Shown in pieces: positions 39,639 to 48,222 of a stretch of 57,289 nucleotides of DNA. This DNA comes from Streptosporangiaceae bacterium (GTDB lineage Bacteria; Actinomycetota; Actinomycetes; Streptosporangiales; Streptosporangiaceae): NCBI GenBank assembly GCA_019239975.1, contig JAFAZE010000041.1, positions 1-57,289 of the forward strand, written 5' to 3'. The notes beneath the pieces were generated by a model that saw only the letters and a list, made by a program, of their open reading frames with translations, searched no databases and was not told the origin of the DNA. Each line of letters starts with the position of its first letter. Position 1 is the stretch's first letter. A program made the translations under genes and the position numbers.

Positions 39639-40340
39639 ATGCGTGTGCTGGTGGTCGAGGACGACGCTGAGCTCGCCGAGGCGATCGGTATCGGGCTGCG
39701 CCTGGAGGGGATGGCTGCCGACGTCGCGCTCGACGGCGAGCAGGCGCTGGAGCGCGCCCGTTTCATCGGCTATGACGTCATCGTCCTGGACCGGGACCTG
39801 CCCGGCGTGCACGGCGACGACGTGTGCGCGGAGCTCGTCGCGGCCGGCAGCCGCAGCCGGGTGCTCATGCTCACCGCCGCGGGGACGATCGAGGACAGGG
39901 TGGACGGCCTCGGCCGTGGCGCCGACGACTACCTGCCGAAGCCGTTCGCCTTCGCCGAGCTGGTCGCCCGGGTGCGGGCGCTGTCCCGGCGGGCGCAGCC
40001 CGCTCTGCCCCCGGTCCTGCGGCACGCGGGCATAGCACTCGACCCGGCCAGGCGGACGGCGACCAGGGACGGCAGGAACCTGTACCTCGCTCCCAAGGAG
40101 TTCGGGGTTCTCGAGCTGCTGCTCACGGCCCAGGGCCGGGTGGTCTCCGCCGAGGAGCTGCTCGAGCGGGCGTGGGACGAGATGGCCGACCCGTTCAGCA
40201 CGATCGTGAAGGTGACCGTCAGCAGGCTGCGCCGCAAGCTGGGCGACCCGCCGGTCATCGAGACCGTCGCCCAGGCGGGCTACCGGATCGCGGATGACGT
40301 CCCGGTGCAAGAGCGCGGCACCCGGCCGCCGGTCCCGTAA
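39639..40340 (+). CDS. OmpR/PhoB-type response regulator, orphan
   Basis: The 233-residue protein has a receiver domain with the acidic pair EDD (residues 7-9), phospho-acceptor D51 (VIVLDRDLPG), Thr in LTAAG and Lys in PKPF. A winged-helix DNA-binding domain follows (LYLAPKEFGVLELLLTAQGRVVSAEELLERAWDE, TVSRLRRKLGDPPVIETVAQAGYRI). GGAG precedes ATG 39639. No histidine kinase gene is adjacent on either side, so the partner lies elsewhere. It follows the exporter gene by 68 bp and may be read through from it. Its target genes are unknown. Confidence 0.9.
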   Translation: MRVLVVEDDAELAEAIGIGLRLEGMAADVALDGEQALERARFIGYDVIVLDRDLPGVHGDDVCAELVAAGSRSRVLMLTAAGTIEDRVDGLGRGADDYLPKPFAFAELVARVRALSRRAQPALPPVLRHAGIALDPARRTATRDGRNLYLAPKEFGVLELLLTAQGRVVSAEELLERAWDEMADPFSTIVKVTVSRLRRKLGDPPVIETVAQAGYRIADDVPVQERGTRPPVP

Positions 40341-40441
40341 CGGCGCCGGCCCCTCCGGGCCCTGCCCGGGTGAATTCTCAGCGGCACGATCCATCTGCGG
40401 GCCCCTCATTTCCACCATCCGATCCCTTCCAAGCACGTTAT

Positions 40442-40482
40442 GGAAACGCAGGGTCCCATATGACACCCTAATTTCCATCACG
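40442..40482 (+). repeat. GGAAAC element, copy B
   Basis: Core at 40442-40460 (GGAAACGCAGGGTCCCATA), followed by TGACACCC and a right end TTCCATCACG. It shares the core pattern with the other five copies; TGACACC is common to copies A and B. Confidence 0.7.
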
Positions 40483-40504
40483 CCGTCGGCAGCTCCCCTT
40501 TCGC

Positions 40505-40523
40505 GGAAACCGCGGGTCGAATA
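40505..40523 (+). repeat. GGAAAC element, copy D (core only)
   Basis: GGAAACCGCGGGTCGAATA matches the 19-nt core pattern 63 bp after copy B, but the sequence to the right (CAGGCCTC) differs, so this copy is partial. Confidence 0.55.
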
Positions 40524-40639
40524 CAGGCCTCTAGCTCAAATCCCGGGACGGTAACTAACCTCATCCATCGCTATCCGCCCCCGCACGCCCATACGTAACA
40601 CCCCTACCGCAGCCAGCCCCCGCCAGCCAGCTCCCGCCC

Positions 40640-40758
40640 GGGGCCGAATGCGCCAGCGGCCCCACTGGCCGGGGCCGAATGCGCCAGCGGCCCCACCACT
40701 GGCCGCGCCGAATGCGCCGGCGCCCCCACTGGCCGGGGCCGAATGCGCCAGCGGCTCC
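40640..40758. repeat. 31-bp-period intergenic repeat array (locus 2)
   Basis: Four 24-bp units of the type GGGGCCGAATGCGCCAGCGG plus CCCC start at 40640, 40671, 40704 and 40735. Spacing is 31, 33 and 31 bp, with ACTGGCC-type spacers. Units 1 and 2 are identical. The whole gap 40341-40900 contains only this array, the GGAAAC copies and weak hairpins; no gene is supported. Confidence 0.85.
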
Positions 40759-40900
40759 GCCGCCATCGTGAACCCGGGCCGTGGCCATCCAGAAATACGC
40801 GCCCGAGCCGAGTACGGCACCGAAATCGCCATTGCCATCACGGGGTCGGCGGATGATCACGGAAACTCAGGGGTGTGCGGGCCGCCACACGAAGCGCCGG

Positions 40901-41962
40901 CTACGCGCCGGCCTCGACGGCGCCGAGCTGGGTGCTGGCGCGCAGGCGGCGCTCGGCGTCCGGGTCGGCGCCCAGGTGGTCCAGGCCCATCAGGGCGGCG
41001 CCGGCCACCGGCGGTACGTCGACGAAATGCGGCCTCGAGCCTGGCGCGGCGGCGGCCAGGCGCCGCTCGATCGCCGCCGTCAGCAGCGGGTGACGCGCCG
41101 TGAGCAGGCCACCGCCGAGCACCACGGGGGTGCCCGGGCCGGTCAGGCCGAGCCGCCGCATGGCGGTGAGCGCCATCGTGCACACCTCCTCCGCCAGCCG
41201 CTCCAGCAGGTCCCGCGCCACCTTGTCACCCGCCGAAGCGCTCTCGAACAGCACGGTCGTCAGGCCGAGCAGCTCGCTGTCGGCGATCTGCCTGAGATGG
41301 ACGGCGATGGCGACGTCCCGGACCGTCGGCAGGCCGAAGTACGCGGCCGTCGCCGGGCGCAGCGCGGTATCCGGGCCCCGCCCGTCCTCGGCGCGCATCG
41401 ACCACCACATGACCTCCTGGCCGAGGAAGTCACCGCCGCCCCAGTCGCCGGTGAGCGGGCCCAGCGCGAGGAACCGGGTGGTGCGGCCGTCCGGCGCGAC
41501 GCCCACGCAGTTGATGCCCGCGCCGCACGTGACCGCGACGCCCCACGGCGGCTGCCCGCCGGCCGGGGTGAGCCCCGCCCGCAGCACGGCGAACGTGTCG
41601 TTGGCCACCACGGAGGTCAGCGACCAGCCCTGCCGCTGCAGCGCCACGGCCAGCTGCTCCTCCTCCTCGGGCAGGTCGGCGCCGGCCAGGCAGCTCGAGG
41701 TGTGCCGGGCGACGAGCCCGGCGCCGTCGGCGTCCCCGCCGGGCAGGATGTCGTGCCCAGCCTGGGCCGCGACCTTGCGGACCATCTCGCCGAGCATCCG
41801 CATGGCACCCTCGACGCCGTAGTCCTCCTGGCTGGCGCCCGGCCCGCGGATCGAGGCCAGCAGCGTGCCGTCCCCGGCGACGAGCGCGACATCGGTCTTG
41901 CTGTTCCCGCCGTCGATGGCCAGCACGGCCGGCAGCGGGGAACCGAAGCGGGCGTCAGCCAA
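40901..41962 (-). CDS. BadF/BadG-type sugar kinase (N-acetylglucosamine kinase-like)
   Basis: The 353-residue protein has the actin-like ATPase fold of the eukaryotic-type NAGK/BadF family. AIDGGNSKTDVALVAGDG is phosphate loop 1, AVTCGAGINCVGV loop 2 and VVLGGGLLTA the adenosine motif. TGDWGGGDFLG is typical of the NAGK subgroup. TTG 41962 is used as start, overlapping the GH9 stop by 8 bp; no better start lies nearby. As last gene of an Opp-transporter/GH4/GH9 operon it probably phosphorylates an imported sugar. One appealing option is that it makes the 6-phospho-sugar that GH4 needs, but direct evidence is absent. Confidence 0.82.
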   Translation of the reverse strand: MADARFGSPLPAVLAIDGGNSKTDVALVAGDGTLLASIRGPGASQEDYGVEGAMRMLGEMVRKVAAQAGHDILPGGDADGAGLVARHTSSCLAGADLPEEEEQLAVALQRQGWSLTSVVANDTFAVLRAGLTPAGGQPPWGVAVTCGAGINCVGVAPDGRTTRFLALGPLTGDWGGGDFLGQEVMWWSMRAEDGRGPDTALRPATAAYFGLPTVRDVAIAVHLRQIADSELLGLTTVLFESASAGDKVARDLLERLAEEVCTMALTAMRRLGLTGPGTPVVLGGGLLTARHPLLTAAIERRLAAAAPGSRPHFVDVPPVAGAALMGLDHLGADPDAERRLRASTQLGAVEAGA

Positions 41963-43970
41963 GGCCGGCCGCCCCGGAGCCAGGGGAAGCGGAGCCGCCC
42001 GCCCCCAGCGCGAAGGCGAGCAGCGACACCGCCGTGTAGTCGTCCGCGGGCTCCACCGACGGCCAGGAGACCACGTTGTCCTCGTACGCCGCCGCCGGTG
42101 AGTTGAACGCCGAGTACGACCCGGCGCTGCACGCCCGCATCCCCGCGACGGCGGGGAGCCCGCTGAAGTTGGCCGGGTTGCCCGGCCCGTCGGTGGCGGC
42201 GCCGAGCTGGATGTTCCCGTGCCCGGTCAGCGAGCCGGCCAGGTTCGCGATCTCGCTCTGCATACAGCGCGGGTACACCGAGCCCGCGCCGACCACGAAC
42301 GAGGACCCCCACGCGTTGCCGCCGAGCGCGAAGTTGAGCTGTTGCTGCGCGAACGCCTGGTACCGGGCGCTCCCGCCGTACGCGCGGTACAGCGCGCCGG
42401 TCACCCACAGCCCGAACGCGTGCGGCGCCGCGTCGGAGGCGCCGAGCCGCGCGCCGGCGCCGAACGGGTCACCGGCGGCCAGGGCCTCGCCGGTCCGTAG
42501 CTGGGCGCCCAGGTCGTTCACGAGCACCCGCGGCGAGATCACCGGGGCGGCCTGGTGGCCGTGCCGCGGCGCCTGCCGAACAGCGCGCAGCAGCTCGGCC
42601 TCGGCGACCGCGCCGGTGTCGTACAGGTTCAGCGTGTCGCCGCCGGCCGGGTGCCCCTGGGCGATGTACGCGCGCGCCCAGCGCGCCGCGGCCGACAGGT
42701 CCGAGCGCAGCCGCCCCCGGCCCACGCCCAGCCGCTCGTCGGCGAGCGCGATCTCCGCCGCCCCCCAGAGCATGTCGCTCTTCCACTCGCTGCCCGGGTA
42801 GTAGTCGTGCGGGTACGTGGTGAGGATCTGCCCGACGCCCGCCGTCCTGGCGTCCGCGTAGACCGAGCGCGCCAGCGACAGCAGGCGCAGCCCCGCGGGA
42901 CCGCGCCCGGCGAGCTGCGCGCCGAGCGCGAAGTCGGCGGCGTACCGCCCGGCGAAGTCCGGGTCCACCGGTCTGCCCGGCGCGGCGGCCTCGAAGACCG
43001 GCCGGTACTTGACGTAGTACGCGCTCGGGCCGGGGTTGCCGCCGCGGCTGACGTTCAGCCGGTCCTCCCGCTGCGGCAGGAACCAGAAGTTGTAGTCACC
43101 CTGGATCGTGTTCGACGCGTTGCCGTTGCCGATGCCCACCTGCATGTACAGCACGCGGGCGGCCGGATTCCACAGCTTCGTGATCCACCGCAGCCCGAAC
43201 TGCGCCTCCGGCCGCAGCGTGGGGTACCCGCGCGGGTTGTCGCGCGCCGCGATCAGCAGCAGCGCGTCGGCGTAGCTCACCGTGTAGCCGAACTTCTCGT
43301 AGCCGCCGCCGGCGTCGAACCAGCCGCCGGACACGTTCACCGGCCCGCCGATCCGCCGGAAGCTGCCCAGCAGGTTGTCGTTGCTGTCGTACTTCGGCGC
43401 CGCGTACACCTGCGCGCGCGCGTCGGTGAGGTTGGCGGGCTCCCGGTCCAGGACGGAGTGCACCACGTCGGCGCCGTCCCGTTCGGAGGTGAAGAAACGC
43501 ACGGCGTTGTCAACAAGCCGCCCGTAAAGCGCCCCTCCCGGCGCGACGCGGAACGGCGGCGACACCGCCGCGCCCACGTGCACCCGGTACGTGCCGGCGC
43601 GGCGCAGCGCCGCGAAGTTCAGCTCGTACACCGCGCGGTACCGCGAGTTCCACCCACCGAGGTCATCCCGCGACACGCCGCGGAACACGGTTCGCCGCCC
43701 GGCCGTGACCGTGAACCGCACACCGGCGACCCGCCCCGGCAGCATGGCGAACGCCACCTTCGCCGCCCCGGGCGCGTACCCCACCTGATCGACCCGCACG
43801 ACCGGCACGACGGCCGGTCTGCCCGCGCTCGCGGTCGCTGCGGCAGCGGACACCGCGGGCAGATCGCTGCCGCCGCGCGCGGGCGATGCCCCGGCCACGG
43901 CCGGGATGGCGAGCGTGCCCAGGGCCGCGCATGCCGCGGCCGTTACCGCCATGATGCGGTGCCTCATCAC
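41955..43970 (-). CDS. Secreted GH9-family protein with N-terminal Ig-like domain; one catalytic Asp replaced
   Basis: ATG 43970 follows AGGAG. The 671-residue protein has a signal peptide (about 1-28) and a CelD_N-like Ig domain (about 55-145, VRVDQVGYAPGAAKVAF). The alpha/alpha barrel of GH9 fills the rest. In active GH9 enzymes the N-terminal motif is DAGD, with the second Asp as base. Here it reads FDAGGGYEKF, with D219 kept and Gly222 in the second place. The predicted acid E640 (SWPSVEPADDYTA) is present. The protein may be a cellulase or beta-glucanase with a changed mechanism or a binding protein. It lies 7 bp after the GH4 gene. Confidence 0.8.
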   Translation of the reverse strand: MMRHRIMAVTAAACAALGTLAIPAVAGASPARGGSDLPAVSAAAATASAGRPAVVPVVRVDQVGYAPGAAKVAFAMLPGRVAGVRFTVTAGRRTVFRGVSRDDLGGWNSRYRAVYELNFAALRRAGTYRVHVGAAVSPPFRVAPGGALYGRLVDNAVRFFTSERDGADVVHSVLDREPANLTDARAQVYAAPKYDSNDNLLGSFRRIGGPVNVSGGWFDAGGGYEKFGYTVSYADALLLIAARDNPRGYPTLRPEAQFGLRWITKLWNPAARVLYMQVGIGNGNASNTIQGDYNFWFLPQREDRLNVSRGGNPGPSAYYVKYRPVFEAAAPGRPVDPDFAGRYAADFALGAQLAGRGPAGLRLLSLARSVYADARTAGVGQILTTYPHDYYPGSEWKSDMLWGAAEIALADERLGVGRGRLRSDLSAAARWARAYIAQGHPAGGDTLNLYDTGAVAEAELLRAVRQAPRHGHQAAPVISPRVLVNDLGAQLRTGEALAAGDPFGAGARLGASDAAPHAFGLWVTGALYRAYGGSARYQAFAQQQLNFALGGNAWGSSFVVGAGSVYPRCMQSEIANLAGSLTGHGNIQLGAATDGPGNPANFSGLPAVAGMRACSAGSYSAFNSPAAAYEDNVVSWPSVEPADDYTAVSLLAFALGAGGSASPGSGAAGLG

Positions 43971-43976
43971 AACTCC

Positions 43977-45227
43977 TCAGGCCCAGGAAAGGAACTGCGC
44001 GTTCTCAGCGAGCAGCCGCTCGGTCATCGCCTCGGCGAGCGAGTACTGCCCGATCAGCGGGTGCGCGAGCAGCGCGGCGGCCACCCGCCGCCGGCCGCCG
44101 CGCAGCGCCGCGTCGAGCGCCAGCTCCTCGTAGGCGGACACGTGCGCGACCAGCCCGCGCTGCAGCGGCCCGAGCGGCGCGACCGGCTCCGGCACCGGCC
44201 CGTCGCGGCCGATCCGCGCCGGCACCTCGATCACCGCGTCGTCGCCGAGGAACGGGAGCGTGCCGTTGTTGCGCAGGTTGACCACCTGGACGTCCCGCCC
44301 GTCGCCGAGCAGCGACGACAGCAGCGCGACCGCGGCCTCGGAGTAGAACGCCCCGCCCCGGTGCGACAGCAGCTCGGGCTTGTGGTCCAGCGCCGGGTCC
44401 GCGTACATCCGCAGCAGCTCGCGCTCGATGCCGGCCACCTCCGCCGCCCGCGTCGGCTGCTCCCGCTGCTCGCCGGCGACGGCATCATGCTCGTAGAAAT
44501 AGCGCAGGTAGTACGACGGTACAGCGCCAAGGTCATACAGAACGGACGGTGGCAGTCCCACCCGCTCGGCGATTTCCTCGCCGTGGTCGCCGAGCAGCTC
44601 GGGCAGCCGGTCCTTCCCGTCCACGTACACCGCCCGCTCCCAGGTGAGGTGGTTCAGGCCAGCGTGGTCGAGCGATACCTGCCCGGGGTCCGCGCCGAGC
44701 AGCGACGCGAAGCGGCGCTGGAAGCCGATCGCGACGTTGCACAGCCCGACCGCGCGGTGCCCCGCGTCCAGCAGCGCCCGGGTCACGATGCCGACCGGGT
44801 TGGTGAAGTCGATGACCCAGGCGTCGCTCGCGGCGCGCTGGCGCGCCCGCCGCGCTACCTCGAGGACGACCGGCACGGTCCGCAGCGCCTTCGCCAGCCC
44901 GCCCGCCCCCGTGGTCTCCTGGCCGATGCGGCCGTACTCCAGCGGCCAGGTCTCGTCCCGGTCGCGCGCCGCCTGGCCGCCGACCCGCAGCTGGATCAGC
45001 ACCGCGCCGGCGCCGTCGGCGCCGTCGTCGAGGCTGGTCGTCCACCGGACCCGCGCCGGGTGCCCCTGGGCGCGCATGATGCGCGCCGACAGCGGGCCGA
45101 CCGCCGCGAGCCGCGCCTCGTCCCGGTCGACGAGAACAAGCTCGGTCACCCCGTGCGCGAGCCTGCCGAGCCCGTCGGCGAGCTCGGGCGTGTAGGTCGA
45201 CCCGCCGCCGATCACCGTGAGCTTCAT
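43977..45227 (-). CDS. GH4-family 6-phospho-beta-glucosidase-like enzyme
   Basis: ATG 45227 overlaps the preceding ABC ATPase stop (ATGA), giving 416 residues. The NAD-binding start is VIGGGSTYTPEL, and the mechanism-related residues sit in DFTNPVGIVT, LCNVAIGF (Cys metal ligand) and HAGLNHLTW (His metal ligand). GH4 enzymes use NAD+ and Mn2+ in an oxidation-elimination-reduction cycle. The characterised members of this subgroup act on 6-phosphorylated beta-glucosides. Here the partner is an ABC importer, not a PTS, so the phosphate would have to come from a separate kinase, possibly the one at 40901. No signal peptide is present, so the enzyme is cytoplasmic. Confidence 0.88.
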   Translation of the reverse strand: MKLTVIGGGSTYTPELADGLGRLAHGVTELVLVDRDEARLAAVGPLSARIMRAQGHPARVRWTTSLDDGADGAGAVLIQLRVGGQAARDRDETWPLEYGRIGQETTGAGGLAKALRTVPVVLEVARRARQRAASDAWVIDFTNPVGIVTRALLDAGHRAVGLCNVAIGFQRRFASLLGADPGQVSLDHAGLNHLTWERAVYVDGKDRLPELLGDHGEEIAERVGLPPSVLYDLGAVPSYYLRYFYEHDAVAGEQREQPTRAAEVAGIERELLRMYADPALDHKPELLSHRGGAFYSEAAVALLSSLLGDGRDVQVVNLRNNGTLPFLGDDAVIEVPARIGRDGPVPEPVAPLGPLQRGLVAHVSAYEELALDAALRGGRRRVAAALLAHPLIGQYSLAEAMTERLLAENAQFLSWA

Positions 45228-46267
45228 GCGGAGAACGCCTTTACTTCCGCGCCCGACTGGGCGACATGACAGGCCGCCGCGTGGCTCTGCTTTCCTGATC
45301 CGGGGGGCGCCCCCCCGGGGCCCCCCGCCAAGTCCTCGAGCACGGGGTCGACGTGCTCGCACACCTCGATGGCGAGCGGGCAGCGCCAGCGGAACCGGCA
45401 GCCGGGGGTGGGGTCGATGACCTTGGGCGGCTCGCCGCGGTCGGTCTCGGCCTCGACGTTCAGCGGCGCGCGCGGGTCCGGCACCGCGGACAGCAGCAGC
45501 TGGGTGTAGGGGTGCCTGGGCGCGCTCAGCACCTCCTCGATCGGCCCGGACTCGGCGATCTGGCCGGCGTACATCACGATGAGCCGGTCCGCGACGTACC
45601 GCGCGCTGGCGATGTCGTGCGTGATGTAGAGGATGGACACGCCCTCCTCGTCGCGCAGCTTCGCCATCAGGTTGAGCAGGCCGATCCGGATGGAGACGTC
45701 GAGCATGGAGACGGGCTCGTCGGCCAGGATCAGCTTCGGCCGGGTGACCAGCGCCTGGGCGAAGCCGACCCGCTGCCGCTGGCCGCCGCTGAGCTCGTAG
45801 GGATAGCGCTGCAGCATGTCGGCGCCGAGCCCGACGACCTCGAACACCCGGGCCGCCTCGTCGTCGCGCTGCTTCGCCGACAGCTCGGGGCGGTGCAGCT
45901 TCAGGTTCCGCATCACCCCGTGCGAGACGCGGAACACCGGGTTCATCGAGGCGAACGGGTCCTGGAAGACCATCGGCACCTGGCCGCTGTAGCGCAGCCG
46001 GTCCCCCCGGGACCGTATCGACGAAAGCGGCCTGCCCTCGTAGGCGATCTTCCCGGCCGTCGGCTTGTAGACCCGCGCGAGCAGCCGGGCGATCGTGGAC
46101 TTGCCGCTGCCGCTCTCGCCGGCCAGCGCCACGATCTCGCGCTGCCCGATGGCGAAGTTCACGTCGTCCACGGCGTGCAGCGTGGCCCGGGCCAGCGCCC
46201 CGCCGATCTTGAAATGCCTGGTCAGGTGCTCCGCCCGGAGCAGCTCACCGCTCTGGAGTTCAGGCAT
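45224..46267 (-). CDS. Opp-type ABC transporter ATPase (DppF/OppF-like)
   Basis: ATG 46267 lies inside the end of the preceding ATPase gene. The 347-residue protein has Walker A GESGSGKST, Q-loop VFQDPFASMNP, signature LSGGQRQRVGFAQAL, Walker B LILADEP and H-loop ITHD. The oligopeptide/dipeptide C-terminal extension carries Cys residues (PGCRFRWRCPLAIEVC) that bind an Fe-S cluster in this group. The family serves peptide importers and also plant-sugar importers in actinobacteria and thermophiles. The operon content points to oligosaccharide uptake. An extra Pro/Gly-rich stretch (GGPGGAPPGSG) lies near the end. Confidence 0.9.
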   Translation of the reverse strand: MPELQSGELLRAEHLTRHFKIGGALARATLHAVDDVNFAIGQREIVALAGESGSGKSTIARLLARVYKPTAGKIAYEGRPLSSIRSRGDRLRYSGQVPMVFQDPFASMNPVFRVSHGVMRNLKLHRPELSAKQRDDEAARVFEVVGLGADMLQRYPYELSGGQRQRVGFAQALVTRPKLILADEPVSMLDVSIRIGLLNLMAKLRDEEGVSILYITHDIASARYVADRLIVMYAGQIAESGPIEEVLSAPRHPYTQLLLSAVPDPRAPLNVEAETDRGEPPKVIDPTPGCRFRWRCPLAIEVCEHVDPVLEDLAGGPGGAPPGSGKQSHAAACHVAQSGAEVKAFSA

Positions 46268-47309
46268 CGGCCACACTCTTGTCCGCGGTGGCCTTTTCCG
46301 CGGTCCGCGCCTCCGCGGCGCCGGTCCGCACCGGGCGGTCGTCGTACAGCAGGCAGCGGACCAGCGTTCCGTTCACGTCGTAGAGCTCCGGCACTTGTTC
46401 TTTGCACCTGTCCATGACTTGCGGGCACCGGGGGTGGAACCGGCATCCGTTCGGTATGACTGCGAGGTTGGGCGGGCTCCCGGGGATGCCCTTGAGCGGG
46501 ACCCTTGGCCCGCGGATCGAGGGGAAGGCCTCCAGCAGACCCTGCGTGTACGGGTGCCGTGGCGCGTCGAAGACGGCGCGGGTGGGGCCGAGCTCGGACA
46601 CCTGGCCGGCGTACATCACCATCAGCCGGTCGGAGAAATGGCTGACCAGCGACATGTCGTGGGTGACGAAGATGACCGCGAAGCCGTACTGCTCCTGGAG
46701 CTCCTTGATCTGCACCATCAGCGACCGCTGCGCCACCACGTCAAGCGCGGACGTGGGCTCGTCCATGATCACCAGCTCCGGCGTGAACAGCATCGCCATC
46801 GCGATCATGGCGCGCTGCCGCATCCCGCCGGAAAGCTGGTGCGGGTAACTGCGCAGGTGCGCCGGGTCGATGCCGACCATGCGCAGCACCTCGGCGGACC
46901 TGGACCGGATGTCCGCCCTGGACGGCTTGCCGTGCGCGCGGAGCACGTCGGCGAACTGTGCGCCGATCGACTTGACCGGGTTCAGCGCGTTCATCGCGCT
47001 CTGCATGACCACGGATACGTCCCGCCAGCGGATGGCGGAAAGCTGCTTGTCGGTCATGGTCACCAGGTTCATGCCCGCGAAGCTGACGCTGCCGGCCGTG
47101 ACCAGGGCGGGCGGGGCGAGCAGGTGCGCGATGGCGAACAGCAGCGTGGACTTGCCGCAGCCGGACTCGCCGACGATGCCGAGGAACTCGCCGTTGCCGA
47201 CGGCGAACGACACGTCGTCGACCGCCCGCACGCTGCCGCGGTCCAGCACGTATTCGACGGACAGGCCGCTGACCCCGAGCACGCGCTCAGGCACTGGCGG
47301 ATTGGACAC
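46260..47309 (-). CDS. Opp-type ABC transporter ATPase (DppD/OppD-like)
   Basis: GTG 47309 has GGAG 5 nt upstream and overlaps the end of the permease gene by 23 bp. The 349-residue protein shows Walker A GESGCGKST, Q-loop VVMQSAMNALNP, signature LSGGMRQRAMIAMAM, Walker B LVIMDEP and H-loop VTHD. The Cys-rich C-terminal motif is GCRFHPRCPQVMDRC. It pairs with the ATPase at 45224 to drive the two permeases. Its C-terminal Ala/Lys/Glu-rich tail (ARTAEKATADKSVADA) is not conserved. Confidence 0.9.
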   Translation of the reverse strand: MSNPPVPERVLGVSGLSVEYVLDRGSVRAVDDVSFAVGNGEFLGIVGESGCGKSTLLFAIAHLLAPPALVTAGSVSFAGMNLVTMTDKQLSAIRWRDVSVVMQSAMNALNPVKSIGAQFADVLRAHGKPSRADIRSRSAEVLRMVGIDPAHLRSYPHQLSGGMRQRAMIAMAMLFTPELVIMDEPTSALDVVAQRSLMVQIKELQEQYGFAVIFVTHDMSLVSHFSDRLMVMYAGQVSELGPTRAVFDAPRHPYTQGLLEAFPSIRGPRVPLKGIPGSPPNLAVIPNGCRFHPRCPQVMDRCKEQVPELYDVNGTLVRCLLYDDRPVRTGAAEARTAEKATADKSVADA

Positions 47310-48219
47310 GCTTGCTCCGTATCTTCCGTACCGGCCGCAGGGCCGGGTTCCCGATCTCGTCGAACGCGTAGTTGAGCAGGGCGAACGCGGTGCCGAGCAC
47401 CGCGATGCAGGCCCCGGGAACGATGGCCTGCAGGTAGTAGCCGGCCTGCAGCGCCTCGTTGTTCTGCGCCCAGTAGAGCATCGTGCCCCAGCTCGTCGCG
47501 TTCGGGTCGCCGAGCCCGATGAACTGCAGGCTGGAGGCGAACAGGATGGCGTACAGCGCGTTGGTGAGGAACGCCGCCAGCAGCAGCGAGATCATCGTGG
47601 GCAGGATCTCGACGGTGATGATGTAGAGCGCGCGCTCGCCGCGGACCCGCGCCGCCTCGAGGAAGTCCCGGCCGCGCAGGCTCAGCGCCTGCGAACGGAG
47701 CTGGCGTGCGGTGTACGACCAGCCGGTCAGCGCGAGCACCGTGATCAGCACCGGCGTGCCCGAGCTGTGCACGTAGGCGGCGATGACGATGAGCAGCGGG
47801 AACAGCGGGATCACCAGCAGCACGTCGGTGAACAGGTTCAGCACGCCGTCCCAGGCCCCGCCCAGGTAGGCGGCGGTGACGCCGACGATCGCGGCGATCG
47901 CGGTGGCCGCCAGCCCGGCCCCGAACGCGATGATCAGCACCTGCCGGGTTCCCCACACGGCCTGCGCGAACATGTCCTGCCCGAGGCCGGTGGTGCCGAG
48001 CAGGTGCGCCGAGCTCGGTCCCAGGTTCTTCGGGTAGATCTCGGCGGCCGGGTTGTCGTGCGCGATGACACCCGGAAACAGCGCGAGCAGGCAGAACAGC
48101 AGCAGCAGCACCCCGCCGGCGGCGGCCTTGCGGTTGCGCCGGACGGCCCGCCAGATCCGCCGGGCGGCCTGTCCGGCCGCCGAGTGCCCGGCCTGGACGG
48201 TGACGGTGGTGGCGGCCAT
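47287..48219 (-). CDS. Opp-type ABC transporter permease (OppC/DppC-like)
   Basis: The 310-residue membrane protein has an N-terminal helix (about 33-53, AAAGGVLLLLFCLLALFPGVI). The OppC signature is LLGTTGLGQDMFAQAVWGTRQVL (in parts), and the EAA-like loop is FLEAARVRGERALYIITVEILP. Six transmembrane segments are predicted. GLGDPNATSWGTMLYWAQNNEALQAG is the usual C-terminal motif of this family. It lies 3 bp after the other permease gene and overlaps the ATPase gene that follows. Confidence 0.92.
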   Translation of the reverse strand: MAATTVTVQAGHSAAGQAARRIWRAVRRNRKAAAGGVLLLLFCLLALFPGVIAHDNPAAEIYPKNLGPSSAHLLGTTGLGQDMFAQAVWGTRQVLIIAFGAGLAATAIAAIVGVTAAYLGGAWDGVLNLFTDVLLVIPLFPLLIVIAAYVHSSGTPVLITVLALTGWSYTARQLRSQALSLRGRDFLEAARVRGERALYIITVEILPTMISLLLAAFLTNALYAILFASSLQFIGLGDPNATSWGTMLYWAQNNEALQAGYYLQAIVPGACIAVLGTAFALLNYAFDEIGNPALRPVRKIRSKRVQSASA

Positions 48220-48222
48220 GGC

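Noticed and set aside
40640..40758. CRISPR array
   Set aside because: Repeats of 24 bp with 7-bp spacers of nearly constant sequence do not fit CRISPR spacers, and no cas gene is present.
42555..45269. Open frame of 904 codons on the plus strand
   Set aside because: It is antisense to the GH9 and GH4 genes, composed mainly of Arg, Gly, His and Val as expected for a shadow frame, and has no ribosome site.
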